64,000 bases of DNA from positions 7,936,001 through 8,000,000 of the forward strand of contig NC_088681.1 in the NCBI RefSeq assembly GCF_950023065.1, given 5' to 3'. How positions within the stretch are numbered: position 1 is the stretch's first letter; each line of letters starts with the position of its first letter. This DNA is from Planococcus citri (taxonomy: Eukaryota; Arthropoda; Insecta; Hemiptera; Pseudococcidae). Both the position numbers and the translations under genes were made by a program. This document shows, in pieces, positions 11,101 through 23,886 of this stretch. The notes under the pieces were generated by a model. That model was not told where the DNA came from. It ran no database searches and worked only from the letters and a program-made list of their open reading frames with translations.

Positions 11101-14100
11101 CCAGTCATTTTCAAAAAATCGCTGGAGCCTCCAAAACGACCTGTAATTTACCTGCAGTCGACTTCATAGCATATTGAAATTAGTTTTCAGAATTAATTTT
11201 GGCTTTCCATTTGATGAAATTTTGTGGGAATTTCGAGTTACAAAAATCTACTGTAGGGTCCAGTAATTTTCAAGAAATCGCTGGAGGCTCCAAAACGACT
11301 TGAAATTCACCTGTGGTCGACTTCATAGAGTATTGAAATTAGTTTGCAGAATTAATTTTGGCTTTCCATCTCCATTTTGAGGAAATTTTGAGCTTCAAAA
11401 ATTTACTGGAGGCTCCAGTCATTTTCAAAAAAACGCTGGAGCCTCCAAAACGACTTGTAATTCACCTGCAGTCGACTTCATAGAGTATTGAAATTAGTTT
11501 TCAGAATTAATTTTGACTTCCCATCTCCATTTTCAAGTTTCAAAAATTTACTGGAGGCTCCAGTCATTTTCAAAAAATCGCTGGAGGCTCCAAAACGACT
11601 TGTAATTTACGTGCAGTCGACTTCATAGGGTATTTAAATTAGTTTCCAGAATTAATTTCGGCTTTCCAACTCCATTTGATGAAGTTTTGTGAGAATTTCG
11701 AGTTTCAAAAATCTACTGGAGGCTCTAGAACTGCTCAAAACGGTTTGAAACAGTTTGCAATCGAGTTGGCAGGTCCAAAATAGGGTATATCGCAAATTTT
11801 AGCTTTCTAGGTTAATTTGGTAACATTTTGATTTTTTCTCACATTTTGGCCAAAATTTGATTTTTGAAAATTCACCAAAAATCGAAAAAGGCACTTTAGC
11901 ACTTGAAATTTTGACAGGTGATGAATTTTTGCCTGGCAGAGGGGTGCGAGTGATCCTTATGCGGGCCCCTCCGTCTATAATGTTTTGTGATTTCTAATTT
12001 CCCAATATTTGCTCAATCGAAGGCGTTGATTCTGATTTTGAGATCCATTTTTCAAATTTTGGGACCAAAAATCTTCTCCCGGGGGGGGGGGGGGGGTTCT
12101 TGTGAAATTAAACAACTAAGAGCCCAAATAACTGAACATATTGTTTTCTAATTTGCAGATGGATCGTCGTCGATTATTTCCTGCTTCGAGCCGAAAGCAA
12201 TATCACCCTACTGGAGCAGTTAGATTTCATTTGCAGGACGAGCGAATTGGCCAAATTATTTGGAATACAATTCTACGAAGTTCTATCCAGAGGATCTCAA
12301 GTAATTAGTTATTAGTTTCGTTATCTGCTTGAAAATTCGCTGTATTTATCCTTAGATTGAAAAATTTCAATTGTGTTTCGTTTCGATTTTAGTTTCGAGT
12401 CGAATCAATGATGCTGAGATTGGCCAAGACTCAGAATTACGTTGCAGTATCTCCCAGCGTCAAACAACGAGCTCAGATGAGAGCTCCGGAGAGTCTTCCA
12501 CTCATTATGGAACCTCAGTCGAAGTAAAAATCTACTAATTTATCGATAAATTGAAATAATGAGAGTGTAATTAATTTTCATCGGCGTTTTACCAGATTTT
12601 ATACCGATCCTGTAATCGTATTGGATTTCCAGAGTTTATACCCTTCGATCATCATCGCCTATAATTACTGCTTCTCTACGTGTCTCGGAAGAATCGACAG
12701 TCTCGGACAGTAAGTTCAACGTTGAATGAACTCCACTCTCTCAGAAACATTTTACTAACTCGTTTTCGTTTTTTCCCCGCAGAAACGAACCATTCCATTT
12801 CGGATGTATCGAACACACAGTACCCAACGAACTGCTAATGAAACTGGAAAACTCGCTGAATATATCTCCAGCCGGAGTAGCTTTCGTCGATGCTTCCATC
12901 CGTAAAGGTACTCTGCCTTCTATGCTCCAAGAAATCCTCGAAACTCGTCTAATGGTCAAAGCATCGATGAAAATGAATACAGGAGACAGCCTCCTCTCCC
13001 GAGTCCTACATGCCAGACAACTAGGTCTCAAGTTGATCGCCAATGTCACTTATGGATACACTTCGGCCAATTTTTCCGGCAGAATGCCCTGCATGGAGGT
13101 ATTTCAACTCGATCAACTCACTGATTCGTGTTAAAAATCGATCCGAAATAATCAAATTATGATTCTAGATCGCCGATAGTGTCGTTAGTAAAGGCAGAGA
13201 GACCCTGGAGAGGGCTATTGAACTGGTCAATTCGACTGCTAAATGGGGCGCCAAAGTTGTATACGGAGATACAGATTCGTTATTTGTGTTAGTTCCCAAA
13301 CGTACGAAAGAGGAAGCTTTCAAAATCGGCGCAGAGATTGCCGAAGCTGTTACTAATCAGAATCCCAAACCGGTTAAACTCAAGTTGGAAAAAGTCTATA
13401 CGAGTTGTATTTTACAAGTAAGATCGGTTTTTGATTGTATTTTGAAAATTTTTACTCTTTAATAGTTTATTTATTATTGTTCTTTTTGCGTTTGTTTTAT
13501 ATTAGACGAAAAAGAGATACGTTGGGTATATGTACGAAAGCCCTAATCAAGAGAAACCTACGTACGATGCTAAAGGAATCGAAACTGTTCGAAGAGATGG
13601 TTGTCCTGCTGTGTCTAAGGTTCTTATTCGTTTCTCCTTCGACTTTCTTCTATCGATGAATTTCAATTCTTACCTAAATTATTTCTCTCTCATTATCTAG
13701 ATTTTGGAAAAAAGCTTGAAATTATTATTCGAAACGAAAAACGTCAACACAGTCAAGCAATACGTTCAACGTCAATTCACCAAACTGATCGCTGGTCGGA
13801 TTAGTATTCAAGAACTCACTTTCGCCAGGGAATATCGAGGAATGAACAGCTACAAACCGGCTGCTTGCGTACCTGCTTTGCAACTCGCCAAGTTCGTAGT
13901 TCATCTCCGATTACTCCTTCTAAAATAGAAATATTTGATTAATTTACAATTATTCTTAGGGACGCGGTGTCAAAAGATAGGAGAGCTGAGCCTCGAATCA
14001 AAGAAAGAGTTCGTTACGTGATCGTCACCGGTGCTCCGGGTGTTTCTTTGATTAAACTGGTTTGTACTCCCGAAGCATTTCTCGATACGCCCGGATCGTT

Positions 14101-14751
14101 GATCAATACCGAATATTACATTACTCGAGCCATTATTCCAGCATTGGCGAGATGTTTTAATCTGTTGAATGTCAATGTTCAAGCATGGTAAAATATCGTA
14201 TTTCCTTTCATCCTTCGTTACCCTTTTTTTAAAAAAAATTTGTCAACTCTCATTTGGAATACGTATTTTTATTGCAGGTATACAGAGCTACCAAAAAAGC
14301 AACGATTGAATTTACCCATCGATTACGACCAACGTGATAAGAATTTCAAAAAGACAGTGATCTCGGATTATTTTAACTCGTCTAAATGTATAAGTTGTTC
14401 GAAAGCTGTCGGAAGTATCGTTTGTAAAGCGTGCGAACATTTACCCCAAAGATTAGCGTTGATTTTAGGCAACATGAGCAATCGCTGGCAACGCAAACGT
14501 AATTACGTGTCTAAGGTTTGTTAGATCAAGTTGAACTTGTAATTACACAAGAATAGAATAATATTTTATTCGTTGAAACTTGACTACTCTTGCTTGTATT
14601 GCAGATTTGTCGCTCGTGCTGCGGAAGAAACCAACCAATCGAGTGTTCTTCGTTAGATTGCCCCATTTATTACTTACTCCGGCAAACTGATGAAGATGCT
14701 AAGCAAGTTGGGTGCGCTGAGAACCTCAAACAAAAATATTTGTATTTTTAA
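2109..14751 (+). CDS. REV3L: DNA polymerase zeta catalytic subunit (REV3-like), 23 exons, complete
   Basis: B-family translesion polymerase that extends from damaged or mismatched primer ends in the nucleus. Exons: 2109-2271, 2341-2527, 2605-2698, 2775-2919, 3004-3123, 3204-3385, 3463-3529, 3591-3879, 3956-8627, 8701-9016, 9093-9241, 9313-9513, 9605-9717, 12159-12300, 12393-12523, 12596-12709, 12783-13098, 13169-13417, 13506-13619, 13701-13891, 13960-14187, 14278-14515, 14605-14751. All junctions are GT-AG and phases sum to 2855 codons. The N-terminus has VKIVTADYY; motif A is DFQSLYPSI (Asp2334), motif B KLIANVTYGY (2445-2454), motif C YGDTDS (Asp2501, Asp2503). Two C-terminal Cys clusters follow: 2765/2768/2777/2780 (zinc-type) and 2809/2812/2821/2826, which in the family holds an iron-sulfur cluster and binds accessory subunits. 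The exonuclease-like domain lies in exons 10-13. Exon 9 (residues 416-1973) is disordered, Ser/Asp-rich and carries internal repeats. The ATG at 2109 is chosen because it directly precedes the conserved start. Intron 13 carries a foldback element. Confidence 0.96.
4587..5018 (+). repeat. Coding minisatellite in REV3L exon 9: nine 48-bp units
   Basis: Nine consecutive 16-residue units of the form DDSLLxKSSxTKxxRx run from about residue 627 to 770 with no indels, then decay. Unit length is constant at 48 bp, while units differ by several substitutions, so the array is old enough to have diverged. Basic Lys/Arg-Ser stretches alternate with acidic Asp-Asp pairs. Confidence 0.9.
6478..6957 (+). 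repeat. 80-residue tandem duplication in REV3L exon 9
   Basis: Two adjacent 240-bp units align with exact 240-bp spacing. Both encode STKLTSPPCFEDSQIELDI, then a KFC and SFEDSTKE block, and later an STIDN-ER-NEA block. The PPCFEDSQIELDITKFC core is identical between units while the linkers have diverged. Confidence 0.85.
9852..11967. mobile_element. Foldback element with internal tandem repeats, in REV3L intron 13
   Basis: The left end GGCCCGCATAAGGATCAC is repeated inverted at the right end, with about 27 bp of terminal match and one mismatch. Inverted similarity continues through roughly 270 bp of the right arm, including the stretch read as CACCTGTCAAAATTTCAAGTG and the GATATACCCTATTTTCGACC block. 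The left arm has about 100 bp, around AAAATGGCGGCCATTTTG, that is absent from the right arm. A poly-C run follows the left terminus. No coding capacity and no clear target duplication. A partial relative lies at 36948-37720. Confidence 0.8.
10330..11700. repeat. Degenerate tandem repeat of about 150 bp inside the foldback element
   Basis: The phrase GTCGACTTCATAGAGTATTG recurs near 10835, 11007, 11154, 11316, 11467 and 11614, giving spacings of about 142 to 172 bp. Each unit also carries the palindromic word CTGGAGGCTCCAG and GAATTAATTTTGGCTTTCC. In the left part (10330-10700) units occur in the opposite orientation, which adds to the foldback character. Confidence 0.8.
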
Positions 14752-15850
14752 GATTTCCGTTTTACCTTCTACGATGGGTTTCCTATTCTAATTGTACTTG
14801 GAAGTTTTTTTATTCTAGTTTTTTATATTGTGATTTTTTTTTGCTTTTTTTACTACGTTTCATTTAGTGATTAGTGATAACAGATTCGTTGTTTTTTGCG
14901 CATTAACTCATATTATTATGTTTGCGTAGGCGATTCGGTAAATTTTCATGTCATTCTGATTGTGATGGATTGTTTGATATTCCTATTTTGTAATCGTTTT
15001 TTATATGGGTTATTTTTTTCGTATAAAAATCACTGATGAGTTGGGAATGCGTTGTTGTTTTTATTTATCTTTTAGTTCTCAATCTCAGCATCGATTTGGC
15101 GGTTTTGTTTTAGGAAATTTAAAGCTCAAGGTTCCTTTTTGGAGAAATTAATCGTATTATTCTCATTTTTCTGCCGGATTTTCTGAAAAACTCATTCAAA
15201 GTTCCAGAGTGAGAAGTACCTTGATAAATGAGCTAGCCTGACACCTAAAATCATCGATACCGATAGCGAACCTAGCGATTATTTGTCAAACTACATAAAT
15301 TAATGAAATTTTTGATGTTGGCAACCGTGATTTTTGACACAATTCACTATCCTAGCGTTTAGCAACCCTGTTTTCATAAATTGAATTAAATTCGTCGATT
15401 AAATTAAATTTTTTTTATTTCTGAAACGCGAATCGAATTTTTTATCATTTTAATTGTTTCAAGTAATTAATTATTATTCTAATCTCTTTAATTTATTACT
15501 TTCAATGTAGTATTTCATTGCGAAGTGGCCATCGCAGCGACAGTTCGCCTAATCGGTTATTTTTTTGTTCGTTTAGTGCGACTCTTTCGTTGGAATATCT
15601 CCGCTTGCCATGTTGTACAAATCAAAATCGAATCAAGAAACTCAGATGCTGATCGATTTGAAACTACAAGTAAAGGTTATTAATTAGATGAGTTTTATTT
15701 AAATTCATAAAGTAAGTGATCCGAGCTTCCCATTGTTGAAAATCGTAACGCTTTGTGCATGCGAATCACATCGGTTCACATTTCTATCGATTATAATGAT
15801 GGTTTCATTTTTCAGGTATTGAAGTAACGACCTAAGTTTACAGCAAAACC
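14752..15850. other. Intergenic region and probable PNISR 5' UTR
   Basis: REV3L ends at 14751 without an obvious AATAAA close by. The rest is AT-rich. Around 15500-15666 the sequence becomes more mixed and ends near CTACAAGTAAAGG, a possible donor. TTTTTCAG at about 15810-15816 is a possible acceptor just upstream of the PNISR ATG, so a 5' UTR exon and intron are plausible. No reading frame of note. Confidence 0.35.
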
Positions 15851-18800
15851 ATGTATTCGAACAATCAGTGGTCTTTTAACCCAGCAGTCTATCAAAATAT
15901 ACCTTACGAACAAGGTACGTATCGAATGTGTTTCACAATATATACCGTTATAACGTTCCAATTTAGCCAACGAGTTCATTGATCTTGTACGTTCGGTTTA
16001 GTTGATTGGGCTTCGTTGGCTCAACAATGGATCAAAATGAAGGAAACACCGTCGACGACCCAAGGATCAGCTCCACCTCCTGCAGCGTCTATTTCGAAGG
16101 ATTTCCCAGCTCCAGCATCAACTCGGCTATCATCTCAATCCAGCAATGATATCGAAGGAGGTGAAGCACCTATGGATATGGATACCAAAGACGATGAAGC
16201 TACGTCACCTACCGTCGGTGCAACAGGAACGAGTAAGCTCTTAAAAGCTCAATATTCCTCGTGTTATTCGAGTACGAAACTGTGTTCTAATCGTTGGGAG
16301 TATGTTTTCAGGTGGTAATTGGAATCAGTGGAGTAATTGGCAGACTCCGTGGGGGTGGGGTTGGTCTGGAAATTCAGGTAGTGTACCATCGAGCGAAAAT
16401 ACTCCATCGGCTACGAGCAACGTCGATAGTAAGGTAAAGTCAACCAATAACGATTCTATCGCCGCCCTTAACGATGTTAGAAATTTCAATTCTGCATCTA
16501 CAACGCAAGTATCAAGTACCTTCAATTACAATAACACCGGTGGTACTGTAATTCCACCGATAATTCCGAAATCGGTAAGTTCGAAATGAACGGATTTCTT
16601 GGCAGCAGGATTGTTCAACGAATCGTAGTCAATTTACTTCTCGTTCAGCTCTGTATTTTTTTTACTAACCTCGAACTCGAACGGTTTCAGAATTACTCGT
16701 TCAACAACACTTTTCCACCGGCTGGAAAGAGTTCTTCGGATAATTGGCATCGATCTGGTAAATCTTCCAATCGTCAAATGCCACCGAAATCAACGCCACC
16801 TGAACAGTTTCCAGTGCTTGGTAATTAATCAGCCAACGTCGTAAATTTTTTCCTCGCTCGTAGCTCGTTTTTTACTCGTAACGTTGCTTTTTTGCGTTCG
16901 ATCACAGATGCAGCCAAAAAGAAACAATTACCTGCTTGGATTCGAGAAGGATTGAACAAAATGGAACGAGAAAAACAAAAGAAAATGGAAAGAGAACGAA
17001 TGGTTCATGAGAAACCCATCGTAGATTACATGAATCCCGAATATATCGAACCTGAACCAGCTTCTATGCCTATTTACGTTGAAGTATGTTCATTCAAACC
17101 ATCTTATAATTTTATGTTGACGACAACGTATCCCAAAATGTGCTATTTTCTACGTTCACTCGTTTAATTCTTTCTAGGAACCTCCACCCAGAGATCCTCC
17201 TCCATCGATGTCGGACTACGGACTTAGATATTCACCAGAACCGCCTCCATTGGCGTTCAAATACCAAAAACGTCGTTCGCCTTCGATACCTCGACAACGT
17301 TCGAGGGAACCTCAGGCATTACGTAAGACTAAGGATCAGATAATGGAAGAATCGGTAATACTTGTTTTGGCTAAGTTCTTAGGATGAATTTCGCGTACAT
17401 TTGTTTTCAACCAGTTTACCCAAAATTACTATTCTAATAACAAAAACCTGAGACGAGCGTACTCGAATGATCGCAGAGTACTCGACATTGATTTGCACGT
17501 AGCTCGACGAGCTCGTCATCGTTTAACGCTCATTAGTTGGCGAATTTCGCGAACTATTATATTAGACGGAGATTTTTGCATTATTTATAGATGTTGAAAG
17601 TTAGAAGAATTTTAACTGAGATATTATTGGAGGCGACCGAAAAGCAGGTACAATTAATTGCTAAAGAGGAACACAGAAGATATAGAGCATCAGGTATTGT
17701 TGCGTTATTGTTGTTTTACAAAAATACCTTCATCAATTTTGTACATGTACAGATGTAATGTGGTAGGTTGAGAGTATAATAATGATTATCAATTCGAAAA
17801 AAACACATCGGAAATAATTCCATATTTTTTTCCTCTACTTGTGTAATATGTGTATCAAGTTTTCTGTTGTATTTTTTTTTTGTACTCGTTCATCATCATC
17901 ATTACATTGTTACTACGTAGAGAATTTAAAAAATTCTGTCTTTTTAAAAGCTTCAGCTCCGCAGATACGAAAGAGTAATGCCTTAACTTCCTTAACTGGA
18001 AATTTGGGTACGTATTAGTATATGTTGTTATTAAGAGAATTAAAAAAAAAAAAAAGTACACTTCTGCAAAACGATTACGTTGGACGGCGATTATTAATAT
18101 CTCAAAAACAGTGTACCCTGGTTCGAAACACTCTTGAATTAATTTAGGGATAATATTTACTTTAGGATTAGACGTATACGATAGCGATGATAATAGCTCG
18201 GATGGCGAACGTGACAGAGATGACGATATCGACTCCGACGAAGAGCTCAAGGTAAATGGATCTATTCTCGGTGAAAATAAAATAGCTAAAGGAATGATAA
18301 TTAATTTTGTTTTTTTTATTTAGATGGTTATTGAGAAAAAGAAGCGAGATTTTACTCTTGTCGAAGACGAAATTGATCGCTTGGTCGAAGATCAAGAAAC
18401 CAGGGAAAGATTAATTGCTCAACGTGACTCGAGAGACGAAGATGATATCGACGATGATGCCAATGAAGACGATGAAGAAGATGAACCGAGAGCTCGAAAC
18501 AGTCGAGATAAAGGTGATGAATATGTTCGAGTGTTCGTTCGTTTGTTTGTTTGCTTGCTTTGTTCAGTGGCTATTTCATGTCAAATTATCCAGGTTTTGT
18601 GTTTAGGGTTGCTCAAAATTTTTTTTGTCGATTCCTTATCCTACGTTAGAAAAGAAGAAAAATCAATATAATTGGCCCCTCTAAATACTCTTGGGGCAAG
18701 TGAGAAGGGTTTTTTCAGTAGTTGAAATTTTTCGTTGTGATGCTCAACTTTGGAAGTTGAATTGCTCGGGACTACTCGAACTTGGAGAAAATTTGTTTGT

Positions 18801-21800
18801 TATGTGTTGAAGGTGATTGAGAAATTCAGAATAGTTTCAAAATTATTCGCGAAAAATTTTCAAAAATTCTTAGTCAAGCTTTTTTTAAAGCTCAATTTTT
18901 GCAAACTTGTCGAATTTTTGAGGTCTAATTTCAAAATTTGATAAAATCCAGAAAGCATGAATTTTTACGATATTTATGGATGTGATTCGCCAAATTTAGG
19001 GGGGGGGGCGCCAAAATTTTGGTCAAAATGTGAAAGAATGTCAAATATCGTGTGACATATCGTTTTAGACGTTTTCATGGGTACTGAATACGAATATCAA
19101 CTCATTTTTCGACTCAAACCCTCCAACGCCTTCTATTGACCATATTTCCTGAAAATTGAAAAATTTGCGTGACTTCATGGCTTATTCGATTTTTGGGAAC
19201 GCTGTGAGTAGAAGTATTAATTTAATTTTTGACGTTTGAGAGATAATTCAACGAAATTGCATTGCTCATTGTGTTGCTCACTTTCAATTTCAAAATTATG
19301 TGAATCGTCAAAAGCTCAATTTTCAAAAGCTTTCCAAATTCTAAAGCTCTAATTTAAAAATTCAAAATAATTCTAGTAAGCATACTCGTTTTCCTGATTT
19401 GACTTCTCCAGAATGTTCTATTGACCTCCTAAATTCTCTTAAAAATGAACAAATCTTTTGTCATTCAGTTTATGAGGTTTTTGGCAGCGCTAAACGCTAT
19501 CAATAACCTCATTGGTTTCCAAAATTTCTTGAGGATTGAAGAGATTGTGTGGCATTGGAATGTCAAAGTGATCTGAAAGTTCTAGAAAAAAATTCAAAGA
19601 AGTTGTAACGTGAAAGATGAGTTGCTCCTCAGAAAATTTCTAAATCATGGTCAGTATCATTGAAATTTCCGGAAATTTTGAAAGCCAATGAGGGCGCTGC
19701 AGGGGCCGGATCAAAAAAAAACAAGCCGATATTCAAATTCAGCGTTCTCGAAAACCTAGTAGACCATATGTCGCACGATTTCTCAAATTTTTTCTCAAAT
19801 TTTCTGGAAATTGGAGGGTCAATAGAGGGAGAGGGGGACGCTGGAGGGGTCAAATCGAAAAATTAAGATGATATTCGCATTTAGCGTTCTCAAAAACCTA
19901 ATAATCCATATGTCACACGATTTTCTCAATTGTCAGAAAATTTGGACTATTACTTATGGGATGGGGGATGCTGCAGGAAAGGTCAAATCGAAAAAATGAG
20001 CTAATATTTGAATTCAGTGCTCTCGAAAACGTATAAAACGATATGTCACACGATATTTGACATTTTTTTACATTTTGACCAAATTTTTGCTGCTCCATAT
20101 CCCCTCATCCCCTCCATCCTTTACTGATTTTTGCGAATTTCATCACAAAAAGTTCATAGTTCTGAGTATCATTTAAAATTTGAGCTTCCTATTTTGTTTT
20201 TCAATTTTTGAAATCTTAGAGCCAAAATTTGACAAGATTTTGAGAGAAAATTTTCAAAAAAAGCTCAACTTTGATCTCTTGAAATGTTTTGCGAATTTTT
20301 TGGAAACTACGCCGCCGAAAATCTATCGAAAGAGTCGCGAAAATAGTAAATTTGAGTTTATAGGAGCGAATTTCATTTTCATCCTACTTATGGATTTTTT
20401 TTCAAACCAAATTTCAGCATTTCGGGTCAATTTGATGAAATTATGATTTTTTCCATTTTTGGCCCAAATTTGTATTTTTTGAAAAATTTACCTCCATCGA
20501 TTGATTCCCTTCTTTCCTTAAAACTGCGTGAAAATGGATCAAAAAAATGTTTATTTTTTATTTTTTGGAAATGAGCATCCTTTCATTCTTCCAAGTGCTT
20601 GAACTTTGAAGAACAATCGCTGACAGAATTCTTTTCAATCACTTCGAATGAGTTTTCACACCATTCATTTTGATCATATTGATTCATAACCAAAATTCTT
20701 GAAGAAAAAAATGCTCTTACTGCTTTTTCAGAGTTTTGAATTTTATTTTTCCAATTTTGGTAGTTTTTCTTTTGAATTTTTTTTCAATTTTAACAAATAT
20801 TACTCATTTATTACTTTTGAATTTCTCGTTAGTTCTGAGTGGTTTTTTGCTGAATTTTATCACCTCGAGTTCTTGTGATTTTTTCATATGGAAATTTTCC
20901 CGTAGGATTGTGGTGTCTTTTTTTGTGAATTTTTGTAGTTTCGTAGTTTTTTCTCAATTTGAAAGGATATTATTTTTTTGTATTTTCAATTCTTTTTTTT
21001 TTTTAGTTTTTCGATGATTTTTCTGGGATTTCCATTTTTTTTTCTTTTCAAATTTTGACAAACTTTCTCCAGTTTTGATTGTACTTTTCGACTTTGAATT
21101 TTCACAATTTTAGTTATGCTTTACATTATGGTCATTTTTTTGCCTTAATTTTGACTGAAATTTTTAAAATTTCAACAGTTTTTTTTTCGAATCTTGTGCT
21201 TTGTAATTTTTTTGCTTACGTTTTTGTGTAATTGTGATTTTTCTTCTTCCAAAAATTACGATTTCCTTAAATTTAGATAATTAATTGAGGGTGGGAGGGG
21301 GGGGGCACTTCTTCAAGATTCGAAGAGTTAGTTTATTTCATTTTCACCTTTTAAGGTGGATTTTTTTTTCTGAGTCTTGTTATTTTTTATTCGTTGATCC
21401 CTTTCTCCTTTCCACTTCTGTCCCAGTTATGGGAAAGATCTTCAGGATTTCCTCTCAATTTGAACAATTTTTTTTTAAAAGTCGAAATTATTTGTTTTTT
21501 TCTAATCGTTTTGAGTGTTGCTTGAAATTGGTCGATGATTTTTCTTCAATATTTTGTCGATTTTCATCCCAATTCGTACTTTTAATTCTCGCGAGTTCCT
21601 TGTCCTGAATTTTCAGTGATTTTTTCTGAACTGAATTTTTGAGAGTTTTCCATTTTCATCCCCTCCACGATTTTGTTTTGAATTTTATCGATTCGTTTTT
21701 CTGACTAAGTAAATTTTTGTTCTTGATTTCGACGAAACCTTTTTTTTTGAATTTTCGCCATTTTTATGAAATTTTCTTGCAATTTTTAGTAATTTTTTCT

Positions 21801-23886
21801 GCTTACATTCTTGTAGAATTCTCCTTTTTACGGTTTCTTCGAGTTTTTGAGAGGTTTTTTTGGATTTTAAGACTCGAAGTTTTTATTTTGAATTTTTTTT
21901 GGGCTTCCTTGATTTTTTTCACGTTTTATTCTCTTAAATTCTCGTATATTCTATTTCCCAATTTTTCGATGATTTTCCTCGAATTTTCGTGTTTTCTATT
22001 GTGCCTAAATTTTTGCAAAGTTTCCGCAATTTTATCATATGTTTTCTTGAGTTTTTTTTAAAAAAAATGTTTAATATATTGTTTTTTCTTGAATTTTAGT
22101 GCATTTATGTTGAATTTCGCTCTTGAGTTTTATTCTTAGAGACTTATATATTTTGATTTTGATGTTTTTCCACATTATTCTTTGACTAATTTTTTTTTCT
22201 CTCCAGATTTTGATCATTTTTTTTCAATTTCAATTTTTTGTAGTATTTTTCCCAATTTTTTTTTTTTTTTTTTTTTTTTTTGAAATTCATTGTGTCAATT
22301 TTTTCCAAGTTTTGATGTCTTTTTCTCGCGAGTATGAGGATTTTTTTTTCTATTTCTGAAGCATAGTATATTTTTTTGTATTTTTGAATTTTTAAAATGA
22401 TTTTCACAAATCACTATTTTTCCCAAATTTGGATTACAAGCTTGCCTTCCTCGCCCTTTACCATTGATTTTAATGAGTTTTCTGTTCCAAAATGATTCTT
22501 ATTATTTATGGAATTTTTTCCAAGTAATGTTTAGGTACTTTTCTCAACACTCATATAATTTTTTTCATCAATTGCTCGCTTGTGTCAAAATTTCTGCAAT
22601 TTTACAATATACAATTAGGGCCCTAGTATTTTTGTGTTTAGTTTTTCGAAATGATTTTAGATAAGATTAAATTTAGTTCCTCCTTATTTCGGTGGACTCC
22701 CCCCTCCCTCTTTCAATTTGGCAATTTTTTTCATCAGTTCGGATATTTTCAGAACCCGATAATTGTTCCACGCTTCCTTTTTGATAAATGGTTTTTATTT
22801 GAATTTTGATGAATTTTCTGGTTACTTTTTCCAGCTGTTTTGGTTACTTAAGTTACTTATTTTGAGAAAAATTCGAGCACAATCGCCGTATTTATATTCG
22901 TTATTTATTTGTTCGCAGATATCGGCGGGCCCGTATCACATCAAAGATACCCAGATCACGACCGCGAAAGACAATTCGATCGCGTCGTCGAGTCGAGATC
23001 CATCGACGAAGACCGAAACGATTTTCGCAGCGTCAATCGCCGTAACCCATCCGCCAGCAGCATCTCGAGCGAACCCAGACAACTGAACGGTGACACGAGA
23101 CCCGTTCCTACATTAGACGCTGCCCCCGACCTCGTTTCCACATCGACCGAAGCACCCGTCGAAAATGCGACGGCTCGCGTCAGTAAAAAAGACAATAGCA
23201 GCAGCAGCAGTAGTAGTAGCAGCAGTAGTAGCAGTAGCCAATCCGCTCGAGCCGATCACAAAACCAGCAAATCGAAACGTTCTTCTACTAAACGCTCGTC
23301 GTCGCGCAGATCCAGGTCATCTTCTTCATCGTCGTCGTCGTCATCGTCGTCTTCGTCGTCGTCGTCGTCGAGCTCGTCTTCGGGACACGGCGCCGACTCG
23401 AAGAGTTCTAGCGACGATGACGATAGCCCCACCACAACCGATGATAGTAAATCGAAACGCGATAAACGTAAGAAAAGCCGAAAGTCGCGTAAAAAACCCG
23501 ATACAACGGTTAAATCGTCCTCTAGCTCTGGCAAAAAATCTAAACGTCGCAGTTCCGACGATAGCGATTCCGATAGCAGGAAGTCGCGTTATAAGGACGC
23601 CAAAGACGGTAAAGCCTCGTCGTCGTCGTCGTCCTATAAACGTACCAACTCTAGGAATACCGATTCGGTCGAAAGGTCGAGACGTCGAAGATCGCCTAGT
23701 TACCGCAGACGGTCTCCTAGTTACCATAGGTCCAGTAGTAGGCGAGATTATTCGAGTAAGTACAAAGATTCTCCGTCGTCGTCGTCACGATCTCGAAGAC
23801 GTGGCGCCGATGACTATTCCCCCGAATCGAAACGATCTCGGTATCGGAGCAGTTCCAGGGAGTCGTCTAGGTATAAACGTCGTTAA
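15851..23886 (+). CDS. PNISR: PNISR-like serine/arginine-rich nuclear protein, 11 exons, complete
   Basis: PNISR proteins are SR-rich nuclear-speckle proteins that interact with pinin and act around pre-mRNA splicing. Exons: 15851-15914, 16002-16232, 16312-16574, 16691-16820, 16908-17083, 17178-17354, 17591-17693, 17957-18007, 18166-18251, 18324-18513, 22919-23886. All junctions are GT-AG and phases sum to 812 codons plus stop, close to the vertebrate length. The N-terminus has VDWASLAQQWIKMKE, a Trp-rich stretch (NWNQWSNWQTPWGWGWSG) follows, and exon 5 has the conserved KKKQLPAWIREGLNKMERE block. Exon 7 has an ILTEILLEATEKQ helix, exons 9-10 an acidic coil-like region, and exon 11 is an SR/RS-rich tail with two long serine runs. 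The last intron (18514-22918) is 4.4 kb and holds a foldback element and a T-rich tract. Homology is by recognition; the symbol is given on that basis. Confidence 0.88.
19007..20092. mobile_element. Foldback-like inverted repeat in the last PNISR intron
   Basis: The left block GTCAAATATCGTGTGACATA, with GGTCAAAATGT before it and CGTTTTAGACGTTTTC after it, reappears inverted near 20030-20088 as TATGTCACACGATATTTGAC and ACATTTTGACC. Between the arms the phrase read as CTCAAAAACCTAATA...CATATGTCACACGATTT recurs at about 19750, 19890 and 20020, roughly 140 bp apart. No coding capacity. Ends are approximate. Confidence 0.6.
20690..22880 (+). repeat. T-rich low-complexity intron tract
   Basis: About 2.2 kb in which the plus strand is dominated by T, with short words such as GAATTTT, TTTTCAATTTT and long T runs. 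It creates several spurious Phe-rich open frames. I see no regular repeat unit. It lies wholly inside the last PNISR intron. Confidence 0.6.
23193..23378 (+). repeat. Two serine-coding trinucleotide tracts in PNISR exon 11
   Basis: The first run (about 23193-23240) is AGC/AGT triplets and the second (about 23308-23378) is mostly TCG/TCT/TCA triplets. Both are read as serine in the PNISR frame. In other frames they produce long Arg-rich or acidic artefact frames on both strands. Confidence 0.9.

Noticed and set aside
20736..22061. Several Phe-rich plus-strand frames of 90-115 codons
   Set aside because: Product of the T-rich intron; no conserved pattern and no splice sites.
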